From contig OY282559.1 in assembly GCA_958295665.1 (NCBI GenBank), positions 270,766,047-270,830,046 of the forward strand: a DNA stretch of 64,000 nucleotides, written 5' to 3'. Position 1 is the first letter of the stretch. Every line of letters starts with the position of its first letter. Under the pieces are notes generated by a model, which did not search any database, had not been told where the DNA came from, and saw only the letters and a program-made list of their open reading frames with translations. The position numbers and the translations under genes are program-made. Origin of the DNA: Tipula vernalis. Its lineage: Eukaryota; Arthropoda; Insecta; Diptera; Tipulidae. Below are positions 12,236 to 23,808 of this stretch, in pieces.

Positions 12236-12780
12236 TATTATATAATTACTTTCATTATAATTTTAGAACTTTTAATTTGACAATTTAATGGAAGAATTAA
12301 AATTGGTGCACGCGAATTATTTACATCAAATAAGCTCAAGATCTTTATAAATGTTTATTCATTTAAAAAGTTTACTAAGCATAAACAATTATTTTAGCTC
12401 AACAAAAATTTAAAATAATTTAATCAATAAATAGCAAACTGATTTATTTGTTTGCCAAATTGTTACGCGAATCTAATATCAAATGGTTAATATATCTTTT
12501 CGAAACAATTAGCATATAAGAAACGATCTGCAAAGTAAATACATTAATTACAAAAATAAAGATAATAAAATAAGTAACAAACATAAAAGTGAAATTACAA
12601 GATTAATATTTATTATGAGAAATAAAACAAACAAAGATTTGTCATAATTCATTACTAACAAACATCTCTATATAGGTTAAACAAAAATATTCTCTGATCG
12701 TAGAGTTCTTGCCAATTGGCCATATACATAATGACAGAACTATAGAAGCTATCCCAATATCAAAAAATACCTCCCCTATT
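12236..12780. other. No recognised gene
   Basis: AT-rich sequence between the foldback repeat and the Tc1 fragment. No repeat ends, coding similarity or RNA gene are visible. Confidence 0.4.
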
Positions 12781-12843
12781 TTTGCGGATCGTCAGGGGCC
12801 TACAACTCCATCTGGTACCATATCGTACCAAATCATACTAGTA

Positions 12844-13077
12844 TCATTCCACATCTCTTGAGTTCAAGAAACATGCTAATGGGCCCATAGCAAAGATTTT
12901 TTTTTTCACTCGTAATGTGAACTCAGGCTTCTGGACTGGTTTAAGTGCTTTCAAACCAGCTTTAACAAGTCTTTTTCTCACTAAGCTGGCTGAAATTTGT
13001 GTTCCCGTTGCTCGCTCAGGATCCCCTCTTATGTCCGATGTAGTTTTAAAACAGTTCCGACGACACTGCAATATCAA
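12844..13077 (-). pseudogene. Tc1-type transposase N-terminal fragment
   Basis: The minus-strand frame contains ERATGTQISASLVRKRLVKA, then GLKALKPVQKPEFTLRVKKK. This is the second helix-turn-helix and nuclear-localisation region of Tc1-like transposases. After FAMGPLACF the similarity ends and no DDE catalytic residues follow. It points away from the C-terminal Tc1 piece on the plus strand next door, so either two copies met or one copy was inverted internally. Confidence 0.75.
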
Positions 13078-13084
13078 AAACTCT

Positions 13085-13135
13085 AAAATCTTTAAAAATT
13101 TATAAAATTCAATGAATCAGAGGTGTATCGCTGTA
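13085..13135 (+). pseudogene. Tc1 transposase C-terminal codons, left part
   Basis: On the plus strand, codons up to SMNQRCIAV match the end of Tc1-like transposases (usual form SMxxRCxAVIKAxGxxTKY). The sequence is interrupted at 13135 by the LINE and resumes at 15724 with IKANGGPIKYKY and a stop (15760-15762). A TAA stop already lies a few codons upstream, so the copy was dead or dying. Confidence 0.7.
13122..13135. repeat. Target site duplication of LOA-type LINE, left copy
   Basis: GGTGTATCGCTGTA here is repeated exactly at 15710-15723, on the other side of the LINE. It is a 14-bp target-primed duplication. Confidence 0.88.
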
Positions 13136-13349
13136 TGTTAGGTTAGAGTGGCGGCTTATGCTCACTTAGACCGGTGACGGTCCATTGTGATACCACAGAA
13201 TATATCCCCTTTTACCCCTATTGGAACCATTTCGAGCTACTTATGTAGCGTAAGACGTCCCGCACTTTACTGTTTTCGAGATCCGAGAGGCAGTCCATCC
13301 TGAACTTACCTAAGTGTTTGTGCCCTCTGAGAGCCAATGCTGGACACGA

Positions 13350-14055
13350 TCAAAGGAAGTGGACCAACGTCTCTTCCTCCTCTTCGTCCAAGCAGCTTCT
13401 GCAGAAGTCATTAGCCTCCAGACCCAGCCTTCTTGCATGTTCTCCAAAAAGGCAGTGTCCCGTGAGAATTCCTACGACCGTCCTTAATTCACGTCTGCGT
13501 AGGGATAATAATGATCTAGTGCGCGACAAATCCAGCTTTGGCCAAACTTGTCTTGCAACTCTACAGGTGAGGGTGTTAGACCACCTTTCCCCCGCTGAGG
13601 ATAGCGCCTGCTTCCCAAGTGCTTGTCTCAGCGCTGTTATAGGCTTCCCCAGACTTGCCCTTTCCGGTTGCAGCTGGAGAGTCGTACCATGCCTGTTCAT
13701 CCGCCCTGTAGTTCCCCATGACGCCCGAGTGACCTGGGACCCAGATTACCTGGATTTTGAAATGCTCACCCATCTCATTTAGAGATGAGTGACAACTAAA
13801 CGCCACCCGTGACGCCAAAGAGACCGATTCTAACGACCGGATCGCCGCTTGACTGTCCACATAGATTGTGATATCATCTGAGAATAACACATTATGCTTC
13901 AACCACGTCATGACCTCCTCAATCGTTTCGACTTCAGCTTGGTACACGCTGTAATAATCGGGGAGACGAATAAAAATGTTTACATTCAATTTGTCACAGA
14001 ATACTCCAGCTCCTACTTTGCCGTCTAGCTTGGAGCCATCTGTGAAGAATTGCAA
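13350..14055 (-). pseudogene. LOA-type RNase H and C-terminal domain
   Basis: The frame 13576-14055 begins FFTDGSKLDGKVGAGVF (first RNase H aspartate) and continues with AEVETIEEVMTW (E), YVDSQAAIRSL (D) and WVPGHSGVMGNYRADEQA (final H/D), a complete RNase H catalytic set. The overlapping frame 13350-13700 carries the C-terminal segment with GILTGHCLFGEHARRLG and a CxxC-like FCRSCLDEEEEETLVHFL, typical of RNase H-bearing LINEs. The two need a frameshift near 13650. Confidence 0.88.
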
Positions 14056-14134
14056 CGCTTCGGTTTCCGATAACGGTCTATCCCTCCAGGATTCTTTTGA
14101 AGGGAACGATCTAACGATAGTAGAGTGTCCTATA

Positions 14135-15674
14135 CTAAGACACCTTCACTGAGAGACGGCTGCAAGTCGTACAGCTGTATTTGCCGCCATCTCTTTGCCA
14201 AAAATGTCGACCGGAAGAAGGTGCAACATAACCTCTAAGGCACTTGTCGACCTTAATGCCCCTAACAAGCATACAGGCCGTTCTTTGCACTCTCTCAATC
14301 TTACTCTTATAAGTTACCTTGTCCAGAGCTGGCCACCAAACACCCACCCCGTACATGAGTAGAGGTCTCACTACAGCGGTGTAGAGCCAGTGTACCAGCT
14401 CCGGCTTCAGACCACATCTATGACCAATGGCATTCCTACGGGAGTACATAGCTTTAGTAGCTTTATTTATTCTCTCCAACATGTTGGGCTTCCAACTTAG
14501 CTTACTGTCCAAGATAATGCCCAGTCATCTAGGCCTATCAGTAAAAGCAAGTCTCATGCCATTTAAGGTAGGAGGAACAACTACCGGGATTTTGTATTTC
14601 TTAGTGAAGAGTACCAGCTCTGTCTTGGACGGGTTAATACCAAATCCACATTTGCCAGCCCATTTCGTAACGATGGTAAGCGCATTCTGCATTACGTCTA
14701 CAATCGTGCCCAGGAATTTCCCGGTAACAGCTAAAGCCACGTCATCTGCGTAAGCGATAACTTCAATACCCTCTCTCTCCAATTCTAGTAGTAACCCGTT
14801 TTCCACTATATTCCAGAGAAGATGAGACAGAACCCCCCCCCCTCCTCTGCGGGGTTCCCCTAGTTCTCCGCCTCTTGATGGTGAAGTCCCCCAATTTCGA
14901 GCTAACAATCCTGCTTTCCAGCATATAATTGATTAACCCTATCACAGGAACCTCCAAAAATGACAATCCCTCCTTGATTGCCTCCGCTTTCACATTATTA
15001 AAGGCGCCCTCTATATCCAGGAAGGCCACCAAACAGAATTCCTTCGAATTAATCGATTTCTTAATCTTACACACCAAGGCGTGCAGAGCAGTGTCCACAG
15101 ATCTGCCCTTTGTGTACGCATGCTGAGACGGTGCCCACTTCCTGGCACCTATTTTATCTCTGATGTATACATCCAGCAGCCTTTCCAAGGTTTTCAAAAG
15201 AAATGATGATAGAGTTATTGGTCTTAGGTCCTTAGGATAGACATGAGAGTTTTTCCCCCGCTCTCGGTATAAACACCACATTGACCTCCGTCCAGTACCT
15301 AGGAATATAGCCCAGCTTCAAATACCCTTTGAATATAGCTCCAGGTACGGGAGAATAATTACTGAGTTGTTTTGAAGTTCCGCTGGTATAATTTGATCCG
15401 GACCAGCCGATTTAAATGGTTTAAAACCCCTCAGTGCCCATAGGATCCGTTTCCTGGTTACGATATCCTCTGTGGTTACTGACAGTGATTCCTGATGATT
15501 GCTATGCACCAAAAGGTCTTCCAAGCTTCTTGGGAAGTGTGTCTCGAAGAAAAGCTCCAGAGATTCTCCACTAGAAGCTGTCCAAGATCCATCCGGTTTT
15601 ATCAAAAAACTGGGACTAGATGTACTTTTGGAAAGAATCTTCCTACGGCGGGAGGTTTCGGATACCTCTTCCAT
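14135..15674 (-). pseudogene. LOA-type reverse transcriptase, frameshifted
   Basis: Four minus-strand frames give the polymerase in order: GFKPFKSAGPDQIIPAEL (15318-15674); YPKDLRPITLSSFLLKTLE, SQHAYTKGRSVDTAL and FLDIEGAFNNV (14763-15281); YADDVALAV and GFGINPSKTELVLF (14525-14908); and LDSKLSWKPN, MYGVGVWWPAL and RVQRTACM (14135-14512). The catalytic aspartates FLDIEGAF and YADD are present. A C-run and G/C-rich slippage near 14830 breaks the GTPQGG region. Confidence 0.88.
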
Positions 15675-15709
15675 TTTATTACAGAAGATTCTCCAAGACC
15701 TTCTTTGAG

Positions 15710-15723
15710 GGTGTATCGCTGTA
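15710..15723. repeat. Target site duplication of LOA-type LINE, right copy
   Basis: GGTGTATCGCTGTA, identical to 13122-13135. It restores the reading frame of the interrupted Tc1 C-terminus. Confidence 0.88.
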
Positions 15724-16042
15724 ATAAAAGCAAATGGCGGTCCAATAAAATATAAATATTAAAGATAGAATTTCTATAAATTAGTAAAACAAAAATGAAT
15801 TAAAAAATAAGTGTTTAATTTATTCCATTACTTTAACTCCAATCAACGTATTTTGAATATTTTGGCATGTTTCGGTTTTTCTCCCTAAATTGCAGGTACA
15901 TTTTTTTTCCAAAAAATTAAGTCATACATGTATTTAAAATGAAACAATAAGATAATTGCTTTCAAAAGTTTTGTAATTTTAGCAAAAAAAGACTCCAATT
16001 TGTAATAAAGTATGTTTGCCCAATTATTTCCCCAGCACTATA
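15711..16042 (+). mobile_element. 3' end of a Tc1-type transposon
   Basis: Last transposase codons (RCIAVIKANGGPIKYKY, stop 15760-15762), a 3' non-coding stretch, then what looks like the terminal inverted repeat, ending CCCAATTATTTCCCCAGCACTATA. The reverse complement starts TATAGTGCTGGGG, the usual TA plus (C/T)AGTGCTG form of Tc1 termini. No matching left terminus was found, because the other half is scrambled. Confidence 0.6.
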
Positions 16043-16083
16043 GGTAAACACCACTAGGTACAACAAATTTAAAACTAGTAGGA

Positions 16084-16670
16084 GTGCTGATTACTGTGAA
16101 GTGTTCGATTTTGAACGAGATGATCGCTCGTCATTCTCAACTAGATATTATGGCAGTCCGTGGAAGGGTCGCCCATTCCTCCGTGATCGTGGTCGCTGTA
16201 TATATTCCTAGCGGCTCAAACTTGGATTATTATGTGGAGATTACAAATTTTGTTGATTCAATTGTGTTACCTTTGGTAGGAGTTAGCGAACACCTAATGT
16301 TTTTTGGCGACTTTAATCTTCGTGATGCTAGTTGGTTCGATGTTGATGGAGTTTTTACTTCGTCTTCTACAGACGAAAGGGTGTTACATACGATAGAATA
16401 TTTTGCGGACATTGCTACCACTCAACAGAACAGAGTGTCCAACAGCGCAGCAAGTTTTTGGACCTGGTTTTCGCTACTGATGTTTTACATTCGGAGATTT
16501 CATCTTGTGAGGATTTCACTGGCTGTGCGAGCATTTACCATACTCCTATTTTGGTAAATATATTTCATGAAAAGTGTGTTATTAATTTTACTTACAATAA
16601 TGGTTCTCATTTTAATTTAAGATGTGCAGATTATGTCTCTTTAAACGAATTTTTAGCCAATTCGGACTGA
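16084..16670 (+). pseudogene. LINE endonuclease remnant
   Basis: The frame 16084-16557 has AVYIPSGSN and the strong endonuclease motif FFGDFNLRDASW. It then shifts to 16458-16670, which starts LDLVFATD-like (MDLVFATDVLHSEIS) and includes YHTPILVNIF, the position of the SDH(x)P motif, here changed to IYHTP. The key histidine remains but the preceding SD does not. Inactive. Confidence 0.78.
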
Positions 16671-16688
16671 AGCTTTCTTCAACGAGGA

Positions 16689-18183
16689 GTGGACTTGAAC
16701 AAGATTGACCGTCTGCTGGACGAGCGGATCATGGATGGCATCGAAATGTTTGTTCCGAAGGTAAAAGACAAACCGCAATTTCGTGAGCCATGGTATACTG
16801 ATAAACTTGTGCTACTCGAGAGGCGTCGTAATAAACTTCATTCATTATATAGGGTTCATAAGGATAAGTTTTACTCTGCGTTCAATGCAGTATGGAGTTT
16901 CGAATTTTAAACCGGTTCCTTTATAATAATTATATTCTGCAGATTGTAGAAGATCTTACTACTAATCCTAAACATTTATGGAACTTCATCAACAGTAAAA
17001 GAAATGTTGTTGGATTTCCGTCACTTATCATTTATCAGAACTCATCTGCAGCAAGTGACTGTTCGGAATTTAGTCTGTTGAGGTTTTCTGTAGATGAGAT
17101 CTCTGATAGTTTGGCGCGGCTTGACGTGAATAAAGGCTCAGGACATGACGGCATTCCACCCATCCTTATGAAAAACTGTGCGGATGGTTAAACTGCACCT
17201 CTCGCGTTTATTTTTAACGAAAGCCTCCGTACAGGGGTTTTCCCGGAGCCTTGGAAGATTTCCTTCATTCACCCGATTTTCAAATCGGGCACAAGGTATG
17301 AAATCAGCAATTACCGTGGGATCGCTATACTCTCTGCTACACCGAAACTATTCGAAGCATTGGTACAAAAATTTATATTTTTTCATTTGAAAACGTTAAT
17401 TTGCCCTGCTTAACATGGCTTTTATCCTGGAAGATCCACACTGACCAACCTGATTTCTTTTTGTGGTCACTTACATAGCAGTATTGCAATCATGTAGCAA
17501 CTGGATGTTTTGTACACGGACTTCTCAAAGGCTTTTGATAAGATTGATCATTCGATACTTATCAATAAGCTTGGGAAATTGAACTGTCAATTCATTCCAA
17601 CTAAGTAGCTTCAATCTTATCTTTCGGATCGATGGCAGTATGTTAAGATCTATGACTCGTCCTCAGTTTTATTTCGAGTTACCTCAGGTGTCCCACAGGG
17701 AAGTCATATTGGACCTCTTATTTTTACATTATTTATTAATGATGTTGTTCAGTGCTTTGAGTTCGCGCATTGCCTGCTGTATGCAGACGATTTGAAAATA
17801 TTTGCACCAATTTGTAGTGTATCTGACTGTCTTAGGTTACAAAGGGATTTAGACACATTTTGTGTCTGGTCGGCTAACAACAAATTGTCCCTGAATATAG
17901 CGAAATGTAAAACTATTTCTTTCTATCGCATTCGCTCTCCGGTATTTCATGGGTATTCGCTGTTTAATGGAGTCGTGGAAAGGGTAGAGTATATGTCCGA
18001 TCTTGGGGTAGTGTTTTCTTCAGATCTGAAGTTTGTGAGGCACTATTATACACACATTTATAGCAAATGCTTATATGATGTTGGGTTTCATAAAGCGTAA
18101 CTGCAGGGACTTTTGTGACCCGCTTACATTAAAGTCGTTGTATGTTGCCTTTGTCCGTTCTCCGCTAGAATACGCCTTGGTCT
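16689..18183 (+). pseudogene. LINE reverse transcriptase remnant
   Basis: Successive frames give FREPWYTDKLVLLERRRNKL, LDVNKGSGHDGIPPILMK, VFPEPWKISFIHPIFKSG, ISNYRGIAILSATPKLFE, YTDFSKAFDKIDHSIL, RVTSGVPQGSHIGPLIF, CLLYADDLKIFAP and MSDLGVVFSSDLKF. This is the full order of LINE polymerase blocks 0-7 with both catalytic aspartate sites. Breaks lie near 16910, 17190, 17400 (stops) and 18100. Confidence 0.82.
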
Positions 18184-18502
18184 CCTTTTTATAAGTGCCA
18201 TTCTGATAGAATTGAAAGTTGGTCTGATTTTCGCAGTACACCATCAATGAATAATTATGCTTAAATAGAAATAGGTGGTTTACCTAAATTTATAATAAAA
18301 CAAAAAATTTCAGTTAGGTTTTTTTTTTCAAATTATCATTTAATTGTTTTACGTACTATAAGACGTTGAAATTGTGTGTGCAAATCAGATTATAGTGCAA
18401 TATAATTATGTAGTGCGTGGTCTGTATTTCTGATAATCTCGTACAAGTGTAAGTGAACTTTAAAAGTTATTTTAATAAACAAGTGCTTAATCAAGCAAGA
18501 AC

Positions 18503-20778
18503 ATGTTGTCTCGTGGGCAGAAAATGGCTATGATGGCCATTGCAAATAGTAATCAATCTCAAGCAATAATTAATAATCCAGCACATTACGATAACCGAGA
18601 AAATATAGGAAGTTAGTCAAACCCGGATCATTCATTTAAACCAACTGTAGCAATGGAAACGGATTCTATTCAGGAAAGTGAAAATCTGTATACAACTAGT
18701 GAAAACAGTGTAATACACAATGATAAAGAAGCGTGTCTAGGTAAGTATTTGTTTGAAAAATTGTAATTGAACTTTAATGACAATATTTTGTGTATTGGTG
18801 AGTCGTTCGATGATAGTTATTTAGATCCCGATTACAAACTTAGCACTTCCTCGGAATCTGATAGTGAAATGAATGAAATAGTAGGGCAAATAGAACGAAA
18901 TATTGAATCAGATTGTGAAAACGAAAATTTCCCGTCATCGTCGATATCAGTAAATGAAAATCGTCCATCTACATCCAAAAGTGCAATACGTCAAGACATA
19001 AAACTTAAAAGAAATATTGGCGAAAGCTATAAAACCGGGGAGAAAATGATTAAAGCACGAGAGTGTCGCCCGTTAGAAATTTGTCGAAAACAGTGTAAAT
19101 CCAAGGTTTCATTTATAGAGCAAAATGAAATATTCAGAAAGTTTTGGTCTTTGGGCAAATATGACCTACGTGTTTTATATGCCTCAGAAATGATTACCGT
19201 TAATCCAGTAAAAATGAAAACAATTCACAACAGCGCTGGAAAACACAAAACACGAAATTATACATATACTTACCATTTTAACATCAACGGCAAGGTAATA
19301 GATGTATGCCAAAAATGCTTTCGGTTCACACTTGGAGAAACAGATAATTTTATAAAATCCGTGGCTAATAAAAAGCTCAATGCAAGTATTCCAAATAGTT
19401 TCTTCGATAGTCGAGGGAAAAGTATCCCTCCAAATACATTAACCGCTGATAAGATCACTGAAATAAAAACCACATAATGAGTTTTCCGCCTTATGAAAGC
19501 CATTATTCACGGAGACATACATCTCAACTTTATTTTCAATCTGATCTAACTCTCGTAACCATGTATAAACTATATTCTGAATATCACCAGAAGCCAGTAT
19601 CATTATCCAAATATTCACAAATTTTCAAAGGTTTGTACTTTTGTTGATATTTATTATACTATTTGCACTAACTCGAAACTTTTAATTTATTTTCAGGAAT
19701 GAATATAAAATTTATAAAACCTCACTTGGATGTATGTAATAAGTGTGAACTTTTCAAAGCCAAACTTGCTGTATCACCATCTGAAGCTGCCAAACAATCG
19801 TTGCATATTGAACAACAAGCTCATCATGAACTAGCTGAGTTGGGTTACGCTAGTAAGAGAACCGATAAGGCCTTATGTGATTCTTCGGATAACTGTAAAG
19901 TATTCATTTTCGATCTGCAACAATGCTTGCCCACACCGTACATTTAGTAACGTTTTATAAACGTCCTTTGTGGACTTTTAATCTCACAGTTCTTTACTTA
20001 GTAGTCAGGCTACATGTTATATGTGGCATGAGGGAATTGGTGGAAGAGGAGGCAATGAAATATCATCATGTGTTTTGGAGCACATAAAACAACTTCCTCA
20101 GAAAATTACTCACTAATTTTCTATAGTGACTCCTGTTCCGGCCAGAACAAGAACTCTTTCGTTGCTACAATGTTTTCGATCGTTACAACCAACAGAAACA
20201 TATCAACAGTCGATCACAAGTTTTTGGTACCGGGTCACACTCATATGGAGTGTGACAGTGATCACGCGAAAATAGAAAAAAAAAAATCACTACGGCTAAG
20301 ATACACCATTTACGAGATTGGTTCCAGTTCGTTCGAACATGTGGAGTTAAACGGAAGTTTATAGTTAATGAGATGAACCAAAGCAAATTTTTCAACTTTT
20401 CCACCATCGCAAAAACTAAATTTACTTGGAGAAAAAAAAATACCGATGAGGAAAATTTTTATTGGCAGAATGTTAAGTGGCTGCGATTCACAAATGAGTT
20501 CGTTCGGAAAAATATACTAAAAATGCAGTTTTGACAAAGAAGAGCCTTTTAAAGTATTGAATATAGCAAAGCGTGGGGTAAATCATGTTTCGTTAAACGA
20601 CATACCACTATATTACAATGAACCTCTGAAAATTAGTAAGGAGAAAAAGATAGATCTTATTTCTCTATTGCCTTTAATAGACGAGGAATTTCACAGTTTT
20701 TATCAAAATCTTAAAAGTGACGAGCAAATTAGAAATGTTGACCCCGACCTTGACGATGATAGTTTTGGCGATAAATGA
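18503..20778 (+). pseudogene. Transposase-like gene of an unnamed insect element
   Basis: ATG 18503 opens an N-terminal segment (MLSRGQKMAMMAI) with an in-frame TAG at 18614-18616 and a GTAAGT donor at 18741. The segment 18767-19477 is acidic, then basic, and contains CRKQCKSKV and VCQKCFRFTLG (cysteine pairs, probably zinc-binding). A good 66-bp intron (19631-19696) joins KYSQIFKG to MNIKFIKPHLDVCNKCELFK. Next come FDLQQCLPTP, WHEGIGGRGGNEISSCV, IFYSDSCSGQNKN and VPGHTHMECDSDHAKIE, a spaced set of acidic residues that looks like an RNase H-fold transposase core (inference). The C-terminus is acidic (DPDLDDDSFGDK, stop 20776-20778). Frameshifts near 19480, 19945 and 20365, plus several stops, kill it. 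I have seen this type as multi-copy uncharacterised insect proteins, but cannot name the superfamily; no TIRs were found. Confidence 0.6.
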
Positions 20779-20879
20779 TAAATTAACATATTATATTTAA
20801 AGAGCAGGTAATTGAATTTAAGTATTATTTTGATTGTATAAATGAAGTTTTATTATGTACTATAATTTTTAATAAACTA

Positions 20880-23153
20880 CTATGAAAATAAATTATTGTT
20901 ACTACAATAACTTATCTCGTTTTTTATTCGTATTTGCATTTAAACAGAACCACTTAACTAAGATAAGTGTTCAAAATATAAGAACTTAGTTTTATAAAAC
21001 AACTTAACTCAGAAACTTTTGAATTTTCCGATTTTCTATGAAGTTTTCACAAATTTTTTTCTCAATTTTTCAATTTTCTCAATTTCAATTTTTTTCTGAG
21101 CTTAGCAACGCCCCATATTTTTTCACACATTAAATTAAAGGTTGTAACTGGTCTCCTGAAAATTTGCTTAAAAAAAGATAAGTGCTTTTTCTGAATTGCC
21201 ACAGATTATATGGAATTCTTTGTTGCATATTAAGCCTTTCAAGGTCTCAAATCAAAAGTTTCAATTGCTTGTTTAAAGTATGTAAATCAGAACTTGCGAA
21301 TATAAAATTTTCACTTTCGTAAATCGTTCCTAATTCAAGAAGAAAAAGTGATGAATGTGAGAACACAATTCTTTTATTCTGCAAATCGAAAGAGATTTGT
21401 TAGAACCAATTTCTTAACTTCAGAATGTTAAGGACTAACTTTAGGAATAATATGTTTAGTTCAAGAAGTTCAAGTTCCCAGTTTGTATTTGTCCCAAATA
21501 ATTCTATAATTAAAAAAATCGAACGATTATTTTAAGAACTAAGATTTTATTTTGTGAATGTTAAAGCTTATATTGGTTCAGGAACAACAAGTTCTCTATT
21601 TTTGAATGCGAATCTTTAATTAGACACACACAAATTTGCTGTTAACATGATAAGTTAAGCGAGAACGTATTTTTCAATAATCAAGTGAAAAACGAGAATT
21701 TAAATCTTAAATCTTAATCTTATCTTATCTTTATCACCTAATGTTCCTAGTGCCAATTCAATGCGAAATTGTAATTTCTCTCCGTGAAGAGTATAATTCC
21801 TCAATATTTCCATTCTTTCTACGACGTACTTTTTTACGAGTAATAATAATTAAATACAATAATTTGTGATGCTATTTTTTAAGAGAACTTACATAAAAGA
21901 ATTTCATTTTTAAATTATAATTTTGTTAAGACTGAAATGTATAAAATGTATAAATAACTGTAGTATTTCAAAGGAGCAAAAGTACAATGTAAACTGCTTA
22001 TGTCCAGTACAAGTTTAAAAAAAATATGTAGTTGCAGTTTACTTAAGTCCAATAAATTATTTAGTTTATAAAATTAATTATAAATTCTCAAACTTTCTAG
22101 TACTAGTATTATTACATTTAAGAAGTTTCTTTCGATTCCTGAAAAAACTAGATTTTGGACTTAGGTTGATCGAAGATATGTAATTTTTTGTTACTGTGTA
22201 CTGTAACTTCTTGGTACCTTCCCTCCACAAACATCTTTGACTTATTACCTTACCTTGCAATTAAAAATCGAACATCTCAATGCCTCTCATTCCAAAGTAC
22301 ACATACGTACCACTTACTACAAAAACAATTTTATTTAAATTTTTATTAATTTCATTTTTCTTTATTTTTTTTGTTGTCTCATTTTCCATTTTCTTTTTTC
22401 GTTTTTTTTTTAATTTTTTCAATTTTTGTTTTTTTTCATCATTTTAGTGTTCAGAGTTTAGATACACAATAACAGGAAATATAATAATAATAATAATAAT
22501 AATCATTTTCTTAATAATATAATCATCATTTTCAAAAACAAAGGGAAAATAATTTTTGGACAGTAGTTTATAGGAAAATTAAAATTAATTAAATAATATT
22601 ATATAAATAATAATTAAAAACAAAAAAAAAAATAATTAAATTGTCTTTGACAATCAAATATAGGAAAATACTTAAATAATTTTTTTTTTTTACATTTTGG
22701 AAAAATACCTATTTGCATAAAGAAAATTAGGAAAATTAATAATTTTTTTGTTTTATTTTTAATTTAAATATTGTTGTTGTTTTTGTTGCTGCTTTTAGTT
22801 GTTTCTCTTTATATTAATTTATTTTTATGTATGTTTATTTACAAAAAGTGTTGTTCAATTTTTAATTATGTTTTAGTGTTTAATTGTTTAATTATTTTAA
22901 TTTACTTTATACAGCTATATAATTAAAAATTTTAATTTTTTTTTTTTTATTTATTTAGTTTTTAATTTAGTTTAGGTGGTTAAGGTGATCAAATAAATTT
23001 TTGTTACTAAATTTTTTTGATGGATCGAACTTAATTTACACTTTTTTTTCTTTTTTGTTTGACTTAATTTAAATTAAAAATATTTAATTTAATTATTTAT
23101 ATTTATTTATATATTTTATAATAATTTACAAAGATTTTTTTTGTTTTATGTTT
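20880..23153. other. AT-rich non-coding, probably includes Lim1 3' UTR
   Basis: No coding similarity. The stretch next to the Lim1 stop codon (about 22300-23153) is extremely T-rich on the plus strand, with homopolymers and an AAT run at about 22482-22502. It contains many TTTATT, the reverse complement of AATAAA, so the Lim1 3' UTR probably ends here, but no single site can be chosen. Confidence 0.45.
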
Positions 23154-23808
23154 TTACCAAACTAGACCTTCATTTTGCATGTTCTGCGGCTCCGAGAAAT
23201 TACCGGATGTCATAAATTCTGGAGAGCCACCCCGAGGAACACCATTACCACCGTTATTACTGTTGCCGAGTAGATGGTCAGGAACTGAACCAGGACCGGA
23301 AACACTGCCTGGTCCACCACTGCCGCCACCGCCACCACCACCACCAGGTCCATTACCCGGTGGTCCCGACGGTTGATTCATAAAACTTGAATCGGGTGTC
23401 ATGCCACCAAAATCACTAACCATTGGTATTGGTCCGGAGTGATCCATGGGACCACCTGCGAAAAAAAAATTAAAAACTTTTTCTATTAATTAACAAAATT
23501 CAAACTATATATCAGCCGATTAATAAAATATAACTACCTGGCGCATTGAATGGCATGCCGGGTCCGGGTCCCGGATGTCCCGGGAAAAATGGATTTTCGT
23601 GCGGATGAAATGGTGGTCCACCATAACCAAATTCAAATTTACCATCAGCAAAGTATGGAAAACCGGGCGGGCCATCATCTAAACCGCCAGGCGACAAATT
23701 CATTGGGAATCCACGCATTTTTCGTGAACCACCAAAGAATGGACCACGTCCCATACTGGTTAATTGTTTCAGTCGTCGCTCTTTTGATCGTTTATTTTGA
23801 AACCAAAC
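23154..23808 (-). CDS. Lim1: LIM-homeobox protein Lim1, last two coding exons
   Basis: Exon 23538-23808 starts inside homeodomain helix 3 (VWFQNKRSKERRLKQL, recognition helix residues W48-F49-Q50-N51) and continues with GSRKMRGFPMNL, FPYFADGKFEFGYGG and PHENPFFPG. These align with the RRMRPL and YYGPGGNYDFFPQG region of vertebrate LHX1/5. An 82-bp intron (23456-23537, GTAGTT...CGCAG) joins in phase 1 to exon 23154-23455. That exon has a poly-glycine run and ends NEGLVW at a TAA stop, matching the NEAAVW end of LHX1. Lim1 is a nuclear transcription factor with two LIM domains and a homeodomain. The LIM domains and the first part of the homeodomain are not in this piece; they must lie upstream, beyond the retrotransposon-filled interval to the right. 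The common R52 of the homeodomain is K here. Confidence 0.85.

Larger units (their letters stand above)
13136..15709 (-). mobile_element. 5'-truncated LOA-type LINE
   Basis: This non-LTR retrotransposon lies on the minus strand with its 3' end at 13136 and truncated 5' end at 15709. It encodes reverse transcriptase and RNase H but no endonuclease, and is flanked by a 14-bp target duplication. RNase H after the polymerase plus the GVWWPAL and YADDVAL motifs fit the LOA group (I superfamily). There is no poly(A) tail; the 3' end reads as a plain sequence with CCTAACATAC. Frameshifts near 14900, 14520, 14100 and 15300 show it is inactive. Confidence 0.87.
16047..18240 (+). mobile_element. Broken LINE with endonuclease and reverse transcriptase
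   Basis: A plus-strand non-LTR retrotransposon, truncated at both ends and broken into at least seven frames. It encodes an apurinic-type endonuclease followed by a Jockey/CR1-like reverse transcriptase. It begins inside the endonuclease at about 16060 and fades after VAFVRSPLEYALVS (about 18180). No poly(A), RNase H or target duplication was identified. Confidence 0.8.

Noticed and set aside
18195..20960. AAGTG...TTCTG as terminal inverted repeats of the unnamed transposase element
   Set aside because: The match between about 18195 and 20955 is too short and gapped to be above chance.
23179..23376. Proline-rich frame on the plus strand
   Set aside because: Antisense shadow of the glycine-rich Lim1 exon.
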